Source: Bacteroidota bacterium
GTDB taxonomy: Bacteria; Bacteroidota; Bacteroidia; Cytophagales; Cytophagaceae
Length of the DNA: 64,000 bases
Direction: 5' to 3'
Assembly (NCBI GenBank): GCA_023458555.1
Contig: JAEWYS010000001.1
Location: 434,001-498,000 of the forward strand
Shown here: positions 24,901-32,091 of the stretch, piece by piece
How the letters are laid out: each line of letters begins with the position of its first letter
Position numbering within the stretch: the first letter of the stretch is position 1
Translations under genes and position numbers: made by a program
The notes under the pieces: model-generated
Told to the model about the DNA's origin: nothing
Seen by the model: the letters and a program-made list of their open reading frames with translations, nothing else
The model's database searches: none

Positions 24901-25488
24901 AAAAAGAAGATCTTCAACACGCTCAAGGTCCTTATCTGTATCTTCCAGTTTCTTGAGGCTTTCTTTTTTTCTTTTCTTAAACTTTGAGATACCTGCGGCT
25001 TCTTCAAACAGATTTCTTCTGGAGTTTTCCTTATCGTTCAGGATATCATCAACCATTTTCAGCTCAATAATCGCATAACTGTCCGGACCGATACCGGTGT
25101 CCAGAAAAAGATCATTGATGTCTTTCAGACGACAGGATACGCCATTGAGAAGATATTCACTTTCTCCGGAACGATAATACCGCCGTGTAATGGTAACTTG
25201 AGAATATTCAGTAGGAAGGAGATTTTTGGTATTGTTAAAAGTGAGGGAAACTTCGGCCATTTGTAATGGTTTTCTGGACTTAGTTCCATTAAAAATGACA
25301 TTTTCCATTTTTTCAGACCGGAGGGCACGTGTTTTCTGTTCTCCAAGTACCCAGCGGATAGCATCAACAATATTGGATTTGCCACAACCGTTTGGCCCTA
25401 CGATTCCGGTAATTCCATCATCAAAATTGACAATTACCTTGTCGCCAAAACTTTTAAAACCTTTTATTTCCAGTTTGCTAAGCTGCAT
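21961..25488 (-). CDS. smc: Chromosome segregation ATPase SMC
   Basis: 1175 residues. The N-terminal ABC half-domain carries Walker A (GPNGCGKSNI, residues about 32-41). Two long coiled-coil arms flank a hinge at about residues 500-670 (LSDILTCEESYRLSIENYLE to GGSVGLFEGKR). The C-terminal half has the signature LSGGEKTLTAISLLFAI and Walker B CIFDEVDAPLDDAN. SMC dimers with ScpA and ScpB compact and resolve chromosomes. ATG at 25488, after a short divergent region shared with the 25547 gene. Confidence 0.97.
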   Translation of the reverse strand: MQLSKLEIKGFKSFGDKVIVNFDDGITGIVGPNGCGKSNIVDAIRWVLGEQKTRALRSEKMENVIFNGTKSRKPLQMAEVSLTFNNTKNLLPTEYSQVTITRRYYRSGESEYLLNGVSCRLKDINDLFLDTGIGPDSYAIIELKMVDDILNDKENSRRNLFEEAAGISKFKKRKKESLKKLEDTDKDLERVEDLLFEITGNLKSLEKQARQAKKYFDLKEEYKSASVKLAKVSLGKQREEQVSIQRDLDSLTDKRIALNTQLQEKEVEIEKNKTELVNREKTLSSRQKTLNEHVARIRQYESEKKIKNERLRFLNDKKESINEQLEQDKKSCDRADFSIQSLERELESADKLLSEHEAQLETLKRAYDEQKQKNTALQEEANVINNSQKRQQETVYNLNKSLEISNIQLSSLKQELEKTSTDDDENSARIAEFDSKLKETEGLLDKKNTDLQKFEEFEKELLHKIGVTEQEIDSIKDQLTQLNRKLDARQNEYSLTKSMVENLEGFPEAIKFLRKSATWGKDTPLLSDILTCEESYRLSIENYLEPFMNYYVVQDEDQAYQAVNLLSNASKGKANFFILSSFASFTPAEKTSFETAKCALDIVEYDVNYQKLIEYILDKVYILTDRQDEIPDDGSYIFITQNGKITKRQYSITGGSVGLFEGKRIGRAKNLEKLDKEIKSLSNELESVKRSIEKKQKELVNYKEGLQKDQIEALKKEINLISQDFVSLRTKQEQYNQFLSNNALRKEDILEKIQKIQEEIADNTPKLKAEKEQLSEFEDRLNEINDDLIRQNELFNQKSAAYNQANIQLHQFQNKLNSLEQEISFKKQSLEGSRDRIDKNLQELRKTDEEIKTLLDKADIQDDELVEFYKEQEAIEQGLNEVEKEYYSIRAAIDDSEKISREIRKQKETNDLLFTELQNRLNENKLSLNSVKDRLSVEFNINLDEIMKEDSAPIEESEPELKQHVASVREKIDRIGPINPMAMEAYDEIKERHQFIIDQKEDLLKAKTTLLDTIREIDVVAKETFMEAYEKIRTNFQHVFRSLFTEEDTCDLSLSSPDNPLDSAIEIMAKPKGKRPLTINQLSGGEKTLTAISLLFAIYLIKPAPFCIFDEVDAPLDDANIDKFNNIIRKFSKESQFIIVTHNKRTMSSTDIIYGVTMIEQGVSRLVPVDLRSLA

Positions 25489-25546
25489 AGGGATTTTTGA
25501 TGTGTAGCAAACTACAAATTTAAAATTAATTATTAGATTTGTTCGG

Positions 25547-26005
25547 ATGGAAAATTTAATTTACATAGTACTGGGTGTAATTTTTTTTATAGTTCAGATT
25601 TACAGGGAATCTGAGAAACTAAAAAAACAGTCCCGACCCAGACAGGAACCCCATTTGCCGGAAAGGCGGGAGCAGGGAGAGTTTTTTCCCGCATCTAAAA
25701 AAGAAAAGCCGGAGCGCGAGGTGGTTTTCCCGCATACAAGATCTCCGGAAACAGCATCGGACCGCCTGAAAAATGTAAATGAAAGAACAGGCAGACACTA
25801 CCGTTCAGAGCGCTCCGGACCGGCTGAGCAACAACTACCGGTAAATAAAGCGAATGATTCAGTTGAAAATAACGCTGCTGGCAAAACGATTTCCTCAAAA
25901 AAGAAAACCGTCTCAGATAATGAATATGCCGGAATGTTTAAAAACCCTCAATCGGTAAGAGGCGCTTTTATTGCTTCTGAAATATTCAATCGCCGACATT
26001 TTTAG
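25547..26005 (+). CDS. Small membrane-anchored hypothetical protein
   Basis: 152 residues. One N-terminal membrane helix (LIYIVLGVIFFIVQIY) followed by a charged, likely disordered cytoplasmic part rich in Arg, Glu, Pro and Ser. The last 30 residues (NEYAGMFKNPQSVRGAFIASEIFNRR) look like a short conserved peptide; similar ...AFIASEIFNRKY-like tails occur in Bacteroidota proteins divergent from smc. Function unknown. It reads away from smc and ends one base before the convergent cupin gene. Confidence 0.65.
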   Translation: MENLIYIVLGVIFFIVQIYRESEKLKKQSRPRQEPHLPERREQGEFFPASKKEKPEREVVFPHTRSPETASDRLKNVNERTGRHYRSERSGPAEQQLPVNKANDSVENNAAGKTISSKKKTVSDNEYAGMFKNPQSVRGAFIASEIFNRRHF

Positions 26006-26006
26006 G

Positions 26007-26549
26007 TTATTTCCGCCAATAGTTGAGAAGCTCTCCTGTTTTACCAAATACGGGGTCAGACTCGGGAAGCGGAGTAGATTTTATTTTTTCCTCATGAGAC
26101 TCCGAAAGCTTAAGGGAAATATAGTTTAAATCGAAGGTCTGGCCTTCGGGATAGGTACTCACACAGGCAAAGTCGGGACTTGATTCAATATTTTTGTGTG
26201 CTACTCCGGAAGGGATGATAATGACATCGCCCGGATGAATTTCTTTTATCAGTCCGGAAGGCCCTCCGAATTGGACTCTGGCATATCCCTGATAAGCTCC
26301 CATGGCTTCATGGGCCTGGCTATGGTAATGGTGTTTCCCGGATATACTGTTTCGGTGACAACCGGTCCAGCCATTGTATCTGAACAGATCTTCCAGGGTT
26401 TCAGCATCCCCTTCCTGTATGGAGAGCACCTGTGTATAAAATACAAGCGGAAGCTGGTTATTATTTGAAAAAGAACTGTTACTTCCTATAAGATATACCA
26501 TGGCTTTCACATGTCTAAGCAGGTTTATTTCCACCAGATGATTTTCCAT
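26007..26549 (-). CDS. Cupin-fold protein (YjlB-like)
   Basis: 180 residues from the ATG at 26549. Cupin motif 1 is around GKHHYHSQAHEAMGAYQG, motif 2 around GDVIIIPSGVAHKNI, giving His ligands for a metal. Length and the GWTGCHRNSI stretch fit the YjlB group of uncharacterised cupins. Enzymatic or binding role unknown; cytoplasmic. Confidence 0.75.
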   Translation of the reverse strand: MENHLVEINLLRHVKAMVYLIGSNSSFSNNNQLPLVFYTQVLSIQEGDAETLEDLFRYNGWTGCHRNSISGKHHYHSQAHEAMGAYQGYARVQFGGPSGLIKEIHPGDVIIIPSGVAHKNIESSPDFACVSTYPEGQTFDLNYISLKLSESHEEKIKSTPLPESDPVFGKTGELLNYWRK

Positions 26550-26644
26550 TTGCACAGTTTTTTTACATCATAACTAATATGTTGATAATTAGTTATCCGG
26601 AATCAAAATATCTGGTGGAATGATTTTACCCGGATCAGGAGATA

Positions 26645-27235
26645 TTACTCCTCCGACGCATAAGGATTTCTGTGTTGCTTATAGAGATTTTCAAGAAATA
26701 CGATCTGTTCTTCAGCAGGCACAGCTTCCAGACTTATTACACTTCCTGGTATATTTAAGCACAACGGGGGATAGGCCTGTAAAAGCTGTCCGGGCAACAG
26801 TTCCTTACCATCCATTTCATGCTGTACAAGTGGATACATCCCGAGAAACTCAATCGGATTATTGTCAATGGCTTCCAGAAAGCCGTAAAAATCGTAATCA
26901 AAAAAGGAGAGAATACCCGTTTCAAGGCTCAGTTTATATACTTTTTCTCCCCGAAAAAGAAACTGATCGCCCATGCAGTCCTGCGCAAACGGAATATCTA
27001 TATCCAGGACATCCGGATATATTTTCCAGAAAGCCACCTGACCTGAAATATAATGATCTATTGAATGCCAGGCCGGCTCATGGCAGCAACCCCGTATATG
27101 TAATCCGCCTTTGAATGCAATGATACCGTTGGTTTGCTTTAAAAAGTCCTGAAAGCGGGCGGGAGTAGCCTTAAATGTTGTCCAATCCTCAATGATTGAA
27201 TGTCTGTATGTAACCCCTTGCAATTTCATAGACAT
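26645..27235 (-). CDS. SUKH/SMI1-KNR4-like protein
   Basis: 196 residues. The pattern ARFQDFLKQTNGIIAFKGGLHIRGC, then DQFLFRGEKVYKLSLETG and FFDYDFYGFLEAIDNNP resembles the SUKH fold (SMI1/KNR4), often used in immunity proteins against secreted nuclease toxins. No toxin gene is adjacent, so immunity function is inferred from family only. ATG at 27235 or 27229. Confidence 0.6.
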   Translation of the reverse strand: MSMKLQGVTYRHSIIEDWTTFKATPARFQDFLKQTNGIIAFKGGLHIRGCCHEPAWHSIDHYISGQVAFWKIYPDVLDIDIPFAQDCMGDQFLFRGEKVYKLSLETGILSFFDYDFYGFLEAIDNNPIEFLGMYPLVQHEMDGKELLPGQLLQAYPPLCLNIPGSVISLEAVPAEEQIVFLENLYKQHRNPYASEE

Positions 27236-27286
27236 GGCGTAGTGTTCTTTTGTCAGAATGTAACAATTTTAGGGCGATTTTCATTC

Positions 27287-27320
27287 AAAAAAAAAGGCCT
27301 CAGTTCGAGGCCTTTTTTAA
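27287..27320 (-). terminator. Intrinsic terminator of the RRM gene
   Basis: An 11-bp stem, 27290-27300 with 27308-27318, loop 7 nt, core GGCCT/AGGCC, with A and T tracts on both sides. It follows the RRM stop by 16 nt on the minus strand and may also work on the other strand. Confidence 0.85.
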
Positions 27321-27335
27321 TGTATTGGCTGCTAA

Positions 27336-27650
27336 TTAATAGCGGCTGTTGAATCCTTTGTTACTTCTTTGCTGACCGCCACCCCTTGAGAATCCTCCGG
27401 AAGATTTTTCTCTTGGACGTGCCTTGTTTACAACAAGAGCTCTTTGTTTGAAATCGGTCTCATGAAGAGCTTGGATAGCTTCTTCCGCTTCTGCATCATT
27501 TTCCATTTCGACAAACGCAAACCCTTTAGCTCTACCGGTTTCGTTGTCCTTAATAATTTTAACAGAAGTTACTGTTCCGAATTCTGAAAACAGACTTTCC
27601 AGTTCTGTCTCACTGGCCTGATAGTTCAGGTTTCCTACGAAAATGTTCAT
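27336..27650 (-). CDS. RRM-type RNA-binding protein
   Basis: 104 residues. A single RNA recognition motif: RNP2 is IFVGNL (residues 3-8) and RNP1 is KGFAFVEM (residues 42-49). The tail after residue 80 is short, Gly/Arg/Ser-rich (GGFSRGGGQQRSNKGF), as in the cyanobacterial and Bacteroidota Rbp proteins implicated in RNA chaperoning and cold adaptation. It has a well-formed promoter, an about 67-nt leader and a strong terminator, indicating an independent and probably highly expressed gene. Confidence 0.95.
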   Translation of the reverse strand: MNIFVGNLNYQASETELESLFSEFGTVTSVKIIKDNETGRAKGFAFVEMENDAEAEEAIQALHETDFKQRALVVNKARPREKSSGGFSRGGGQQRSNKGFNSRY

Positions 27651-27724
27651 TGAATATAGATAATAAAATAAAATACAAGCTGCGTATTGGTAAGACAGAC
27701 CCCTGAGATACCGCTAAGCATAGT

Positions 27725-27755
27725 CAAAGGTAGATATAAGAAACTTTAAAAACAA
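27725..27755 (-). promoter_or_regulatory. RRM gene promoter (Bacteroidota type)
   Basis: On the minus strand, TTG (27755-27753), 20 nt, TACCTTTG (27732-27725): full match to both elements. The predicted start near 27718 leaves an untranslated leader of roughly 67 nt, long enough for post-transcriptional control. Confidence 0.75.
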
Positions 27756-27868
27756 AATAAGTAATATTATTTTTGTAATTTATTTTGCAATTTTTATGGG
27801 TTTATTATGTTTTGAGTGATAAAGGTTTACGGAAGCCACCTGTTTATCCGAATATCAGAGTTGAGGTG

Positions 27869-28378
27869 TTATATCCGCGAAGATCCGTGAAACCCTTTCC
27901 TGTTCTTTCTGTCTTTCTTTTTAGATAACGTATTTTGTGCTGGGGTTGGTTCCGTTTGAGGCGGATCTGTTGACTGAAAATAGCTGCTTATTATACTTTT
28001 TTCTTTTTCTCCTGTCAGAGGGAAGGATATGAAATCGGTTATGCCCATGGCTTCCAGATCTTCCTTTTCCCAGGGGGAGAGATTATCCTCAAAAACAAGT
28101 ATTTTTATTTTATCTTTGCCAATTTCCTCGTCCGCATTGTAGCCCTTAAAAAAATCAAAGCCATTGGAGATCGGGGTATGCATATTCAGAATGACCAATA
28201 GATTTATCGAATCAATCTTACTTTCCAGATGAAGGTGTTTTATATGTAATAGTGCATGTCCGTTGTTTAATGCGACCCTGAAATCAGCTTTTACGTTCAG
28301 CTGAGTGAGGTCTGCAATAATCTCACTGATGGTTTGACGGGAGCTTTCGACAATTAATACTTGGTTTGAAAGAGGCAT
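27869..28378 (-). CDS. Degenerate receiver-domain (pseudo-response regulator)
   Basis: 169 residues. Residues 1-130 follow the CheY fold, but the key residues are gone: the acidic pair reads VESS (Glu11-Ser12), the phospho-acceptor position in LVILNMHTPISNG is Asn65, and the conserved Lys before Pro120 is Phe119. The C-terminal 35 residues are a basic, Ser/Pro/Lys-rich tail (KKKDRKNRKG). It cannot be phosphorylated in the usual way and probably works by constitutive protein contact. No partner is evident. ATG at 28378. Confidence 0.75.
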   Translation of the reverse strand: MPLSNQVLIVESSRQTISEIIADLTQLNVKADFRVALNNGHALLHIKHLHLESKIDSINLLVILNMHTPISNGFDFFKGYNADEEIGKDKIKILVFEDNLSPWEKEDLEAMGITDFISFPLTGEKEKSIISSYFQSTDPPQTEPTPAQNTLSKKKDRKNRKGFHGSSRI

Positions 28379-28556
28379 ATTGTACTTTTTTGTCTTATAC
28401 GGAAAATCAGCCGCAGGGTTGACAATCTTCTATTTTTTTATCGGATAAGGGGTGTTTTTAAGGTTTGTTTGTTGAAATAGTTATATATTGTCAGCAGGGG
28501 AACATAAAACGGATACGATGGTGTTGTGATAGCAAAGACGGGAAGGGAGGTTCGTG

Positions 28557-28910
28557 ATGGGAAGTATATTTGGCAAAGGAAGATTGCTTGTAGTGTTGGG
28601 TATCTGTTATGGCACATGGGGAATGACACAGAATCCGGAAGGAACGATACAGGTTCAGAACGGACCGGTAGTATGTTCGGAGAACAATTTAAACAATATT
28701 TTTTGTTCAAACGGGAACCCCAATCAGGTAACTAATCCGGGTAACAGTACTTTTATTCAGTCTCAGACTCAAAGACCTGGCCGGCAGGACAATTTTACGG
28801 ATAATACCGGAGGGAATGCAGAGGAAGAACCGGACAATCAGTCTTCGCTTTATTTTAAGGAGCCGGATAACCCTTTTGTTCCGGATCCTGAGCTTTATTA
28901 TCCTTTCTGA
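28557..28910 (+). CDS. Putative secreted low-complexity protein
   Basis: 117 residues from the ATG at 28557, preceded by GGAGGT at 28546-28551. The N-terminus (KGRLLVVLGICYGTWGM) is a signal-peptide candidate; the rest is rich in Asn, Gln, Pro and Gly (QVQNGPVVCSENNLNN; NPNQVTNPGNSTF), likely disordered and exported, ending DPELYYPF. No family recognised. Its last 13 bp overlap the end of the convergent yhhQ gene. Confidence 0.55.
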   Translation: MGSIFGKGRLLVVLGICYGTWGMTQNPEGTIQVQNGPVVCSENNLNNIFCSNGNPNQVTNPGNSTFIQSQTQRPGRQDNFTDNTGGNAEEEPDNQSSLYFKEPDNPFVPDPELYYPF

Positions 28911-29746
28911 TGCTGAGACAAAGAGCGATTTTTCTGTGATCTGGCTGATTTTTCCGAGTATTGCCTGGTAATATTGTCAGGAATATTCAGATAATTGTCG
29001 AAATAATGATGAATAATATACAAAACCGGAGTTAGAAGCACTGCGACAATGAATTTGTATATGTAATTGATGATTCCCACTGAGGCGATCTGGGCAATTG
29101 ACCAGCGGTTTTCTCCGCCAAAGAGATAGAATGCCACGAATAAGACTACGAAGCTGTCAATAAACTGCGACAATAAAGTGGAACCAGTGGCTCTGAGCCA
29201 GAGTTTTTTGCTGTGAGTGATTTTTTTTAATGCCTGAAACACATAGGCATCTATCAATTGTCCTGTCAGAAATGCTGTAAGTGATCCGATAATTATTCCA
29301 AGCCCCTGTCTGAAAATCCTGTTATAGCTGATATTGATGTCAAAATCAGGGTTATCGGCGGATTTATTGACAGCCAGCCAGAAGTCTGCAGGAGGAAGCT
29401 CCGTGGTAATCAGTATAGCCAGAAAACTGTATGCGATCAGGACAGAAGCCAGGATACTTACTTTTTTTACAGCAGAGTAACCATAGTACTCATTTATAAG
29501 ATCGGTAGTGACAAATACGACCGGCCAAAGTAAAACTCCGGCAGTAAGATTAAAGTCAAGGATAATATCAGAAAAAAAGGGAATCTGAGCAGGAGGGAAT
29601 TCCAGTGCTTTTTCGAGAGAAAAAATTTTGACACCTATAATTTCCGCCAGCAGGGCATTGGTCAGGAAAAAACCTGTTAATACAATAAACAGAAGGTTTT
29701 TTCTGCCTGCTGCATTATTGTTGCTCAGAAGGGAGTTCATGATCAT
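28898..29746 (-). CDS. yhhQ: Queuosine-precursor transporter family protein (YhhQ/VUT)
   Basis: About 283 residues from the ATG at 29746 (a second ATG is at 29740). Six to seven membrane helices. Family patterns include LTNALLAEIIGVKIF, VFVTTDLINEYYG and IGSLTAFLTGQLIDAYVF. E. coli YhhQ imports preQ0/preQ1 for queuosine synthesis; here that is inferred from family. The start overlaps the end of rnz by 32 bp, indicating coupling in a purC-STAS-rnz-yhhQ cluster. Confidence 0.88.
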   Translation of the reverse strand: MIMNSLLSNNNAAGRKNLLFIVLTGFFLTNALLAEIIGVKIFSLEKALEFPPAQIPFFSDIILDFNLTAGVLLWPVVFVTTDLINEYYGYSAVKKVSILASVLIAYSFLAILITTELPPADFWLAVNKSADNPDFDINISYNRIFRQGLGIIIGSLTAFLTGQLIDAYVFQALKKITHSKKLWLRATGSTLLSQFIDSFVVLFVAFYLFGGENRWSIAQIASVGIINYIYKFIVAVLLTPVLYIIHHYFDNYLNIPDNITRQYSEKSARSQKNRSLSQHQKG

Positions 29747-30656
29747 AAATACTGAATTTTTCACCTTCCAGAGCCAGGCGGGTATTGGGAAAAACACTTT
29801 GGGCTTCTTCCAGCAACGGTCCTAATTCTCTGTATCTGGAAGAAAAATGCCCGATAATGAGTCGGCCAACCTGCGCTTTGGAAGCAAAAAGGCCGGCCTC
29901 AAGTGCTGTAGTGTGAAAGGTTTCTCTGGCCCTTGGCTTCATCTCTTCCAAAAATGTACTTTCATGATACAGCAGATCCGTTCCTCTGATCAGGTCAAGA
30001 TATGTTTCGCTATATGCGGTATCTGACATGAATGCATAGGAATACGTACGTCTTGGCGGAACTGTATAATCTGAGTTTTTATAAATGATAGTCCCCTCAT
30101 CATCGACAATATCCAGGCCCTTTTTCAGGTTGGCAATGGTAAGCAAGGGAGTGTTGTCAGGCAGCAGATCTTTACGAATCTTATGTTTTCTGGGGGTTTC
30201 ACGAAAAAGAAAACCGCAGCATTTTATTCTGTGGACAAGGGGAATTGTAGTAACTGTAAATTTATCCGTTGTCAAAATCAGGGAGCTTTGCTTAGTATCC
30301 AGTTCCTGAAAAATGATTTTATAATTTAAGACCGTTTCGGAATATTTCAGCTGGGTAGTTATGATTTCGGCCAGTCCGGGAGGGCCGAAGAGATATAGCT
30401 CTTTGGTGCGTCCGAAGAGATGCATGGTACTGATAAGTCCGACCAGACCCAGGTAGTGGTCTCCATGCAAATGACTTATAAATATATAATTGATTTTGTT
30501 GAGCTTGAAGCGGTACCTGTTGATTTGCATCTGCGTACCTTCACCGCAATCAATAAGAATCAGTTCATTTTCAATTTGCAATATCTGAGCAGTCTGATGC
30601 CTGTTAAAAACAGGAGTAGCAGAGTTTGCTCCCAGTATGGTTAATTCAAACGGCAA
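29715..30656 (-). CDS. rnz: Ribonuclease Z
   Basis: 313 residues, tRNA 3' processing endonuclease of the metallo-beta-lactamase fold. The zinc motif SHLHGDH gives His62, His64, Asp66 and His67; further ligands are in LVHRIKCCGF and LLYHEST, IGHFSSRY. The start codon appears to be TTG, two bases after the STAS stop; an upstream TAA closes the frame and no ATG is available. Confidence 0.95.
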   Translation of the reverse strand: MPFELTILGANSATPVFNRHQTAQILQIENELILIDCGEGTQMQINRYRFKLNKINYIFISHLHGDHYLGLVGLISTMHLFGRTKELYLFGPPGLAEIITTQLKYSETVLNYKIIFQELDTKQSSLILTTDKFTVTTIPLVHRIKCCGFLFRETPRKHKIRKDLLPDNTPLLTIANLKKGLDIVDDEGTIIYKNSDYTVPPRRTYSYAFMSDTAYSETYLDLIRGTDLLYHESTFLEEMKPRARETFHTTALEAGLFASKAQVGRLIIGHFSSRYRELGPLLEEAQSVFPNTRLALEGEKFSIYDHELPSEQQ

Positions 30657-30658
30657 TG

Positions 30659-31045
30659 TTATTCTTCGTTATTTTCTTCTTCATTAAATGATTTTTCCAG
30701 TTCGTGCATAAATACGGCATCAACTGCTTCTTCAACGGTCGGGAGAACATTTAATATTGTATCAAGCTGAGATATCTTTAAAAGTTTTATGACATGGTCA
30801 TTGCAACAGGATAAAATAAAAATACCTTCAGCTTCCTGACAAAGCCGGTTGCCAACCAGAATAGAACTAAGACCTGAGGAATCGGCATATTTGATTTCTG
30901 CCAGATTCAGAATTATGTTGGTAACCCCATCTGTTTTCAACTTTACGAGTTCAGACTTCAGGGCCGGCGCTATAGCAGAAGTCAGCTTGTCTTCCTGTAA
31001 GCTAATTATGCTATATTTTTCTTCATTTTTTAAAGTAAACTTCAT
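30659..31045 (-). CDS. STAS-domain anti-sigma-factor antagonist
   Basis: 128 residues. SpoIIAA-like STAS fold; the conserved phosphorylation-site region is YADSSGLSSILVG (Ser56/Ser57). Such proteins release a sigma factor by binding its anti-sigma kinase when unphosphorylated. No cognate kinase is nearby; in Bacteroidota such proteins may work with other partners. The acidic tail EEENNEE is extra. Gene is sandwiched between purC and rnz. Confidence 0.88.
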   Translation of the reverse strand: MKFTLKNEEKYSIISLQEDKLTSAIAPALKSELVKLKTDGVTNIILNLAEIKYADSSGLSSILVGNRLCQEAEGIFILSCCNDHVIKLLKISQLDTILNVLPTVEEAVDAVFMHELEKSFNEEENNEE

Positions 31046-31066
31046 CTGGTTAGTAGTTAACGATAA

Positions 31067-32011
31067 TTAGCGTAGTGCGTTCAGGATATTTTTTTCGATT
31101 CGCTGACTGATGGCATTGGCAGATTCGCTGACAAATTTTTCACCGGTCATATGCTCATAAAGCTCTATATAGCGATCGGATATTTTTTTAATTACTTCAT
31201 CTGTCATCTCGGGAACCTGTTGTCCATCCTTTCCCTGAAAATTATTCTCAATTAACCACTGCCTTACAAACTCTTTGGAAAGCTGCTTTTGAGGTTCACC
31301 GTTTTTTTGCCTTTCTGCATACCCTTCATTATAAAAATATCTGGATGAGTCAGGGGTGTGAACTTCATCAATAAGATAGATTTTATCATCAAGTTTGCCG
31401 AATTCGTATTTTGTATCCACGAGAATCAAGCCGCGTTCTGCAGCCATTTCGCTGCCCTTTTTAAACAAAAGACGGGTATATTTTTCAAGAATCAGATAGT
31501 CTGATTCGCTTACAAGATTGCTTTTCAGAATATCTTCTCTTGAAATATCTTCATCATGTCCTTCCTTTGCTTTGGTAGTAGGAGTAATAATGGGAGCGGG
31601 CAGAGGATCATTTTCTTTTAAACCTTCGGGTAGCGGAACTCCACAAATGCTTCTTTTTCCGGCCTTGTATTCTCTCCAGGCATGGCCGGCAAGATATCCC
31701 CTGATCACCATTTCTACGGGATATGCTTCGCATTTTTTGCCAATAGTGACATTAGGATCCGGTACTGAAGTTACCCAGTTCGGGACAATATCCCTGGTGG
31801 CATGCAGAAACCTGGAAGCAATCTGGTTAAGTACCTGTCCTTTATAAGGGATAGGTCTTGGCAAAACAACATCAAATGCGGATATCCTGTCACTGACAAC
31901 TACAACGAGCTTGTCCTGAAAGAAATACACGTCTCTGACCTTACCTTTGTAAAATCCGGTTTGCCCGGGAAACTGATAGTTTGTCTCTTTAATTGCTTCC
32001 ATGTTTTTCAT
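31067..32011 (-). CDS. purC: SAICAR synthetase (PurC)
   Basis: 314 residues. Ligates aspartate to CAIR in purine synthesis. Visible motifs: GKVRDVYFFQDKLVVVVSDR, SAFDVVLPRPIPYKG, VEMVIRGYLAGHAWREY, LVDTKYEFGK and LIDEVHTPDSSRYF. Length is that of the long (eukaryote-like, PurC only) form common in Bacteroidota. Start at ATG 32011, with a second ATG at 32002. Confidence 0.97.
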   Translation of the reverse strand: MKNMEAIKETNYQFPGQTGFYKGKVRDVYFFQDKLVVVVSDRISAFDVVLPRPIPYKGQVLNQIASRFLHATRDIVPNWVTSVPDPNVTIGKKCEAYPVEMVIRGYLAGHAWREYKAGKRSICGVPLPEGLKENDPLPAPIITPTTKAKEGHDEDISREDILKSNLVSESDYLILEKYTRLLFKKGSEMAAERGLILVDTKYEFGKLDDKIYLIDEVHTPDSSRYFYNEGYAERQKNGEPQKQLSKEFVRQWLIENNFQGKDGQQVPEMTDEVIKKISDRYIELYEHMTGEKFVSESANAISQRIEKNILNALR

Positions 32012-32091
32012 AAACCAAGGACAAATTTATGAAAAATTAAAACAGTATAAAGAATATGGCGCTGAAAGCAACAGGGCTTTTCGCGTAAACT

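Noticed and set aside
26645..27235. Toxin-immunity pair around the SUKH protein
   Set aside because: No toxin gene, polymorphic-toxin domain or secretion marker next to it.
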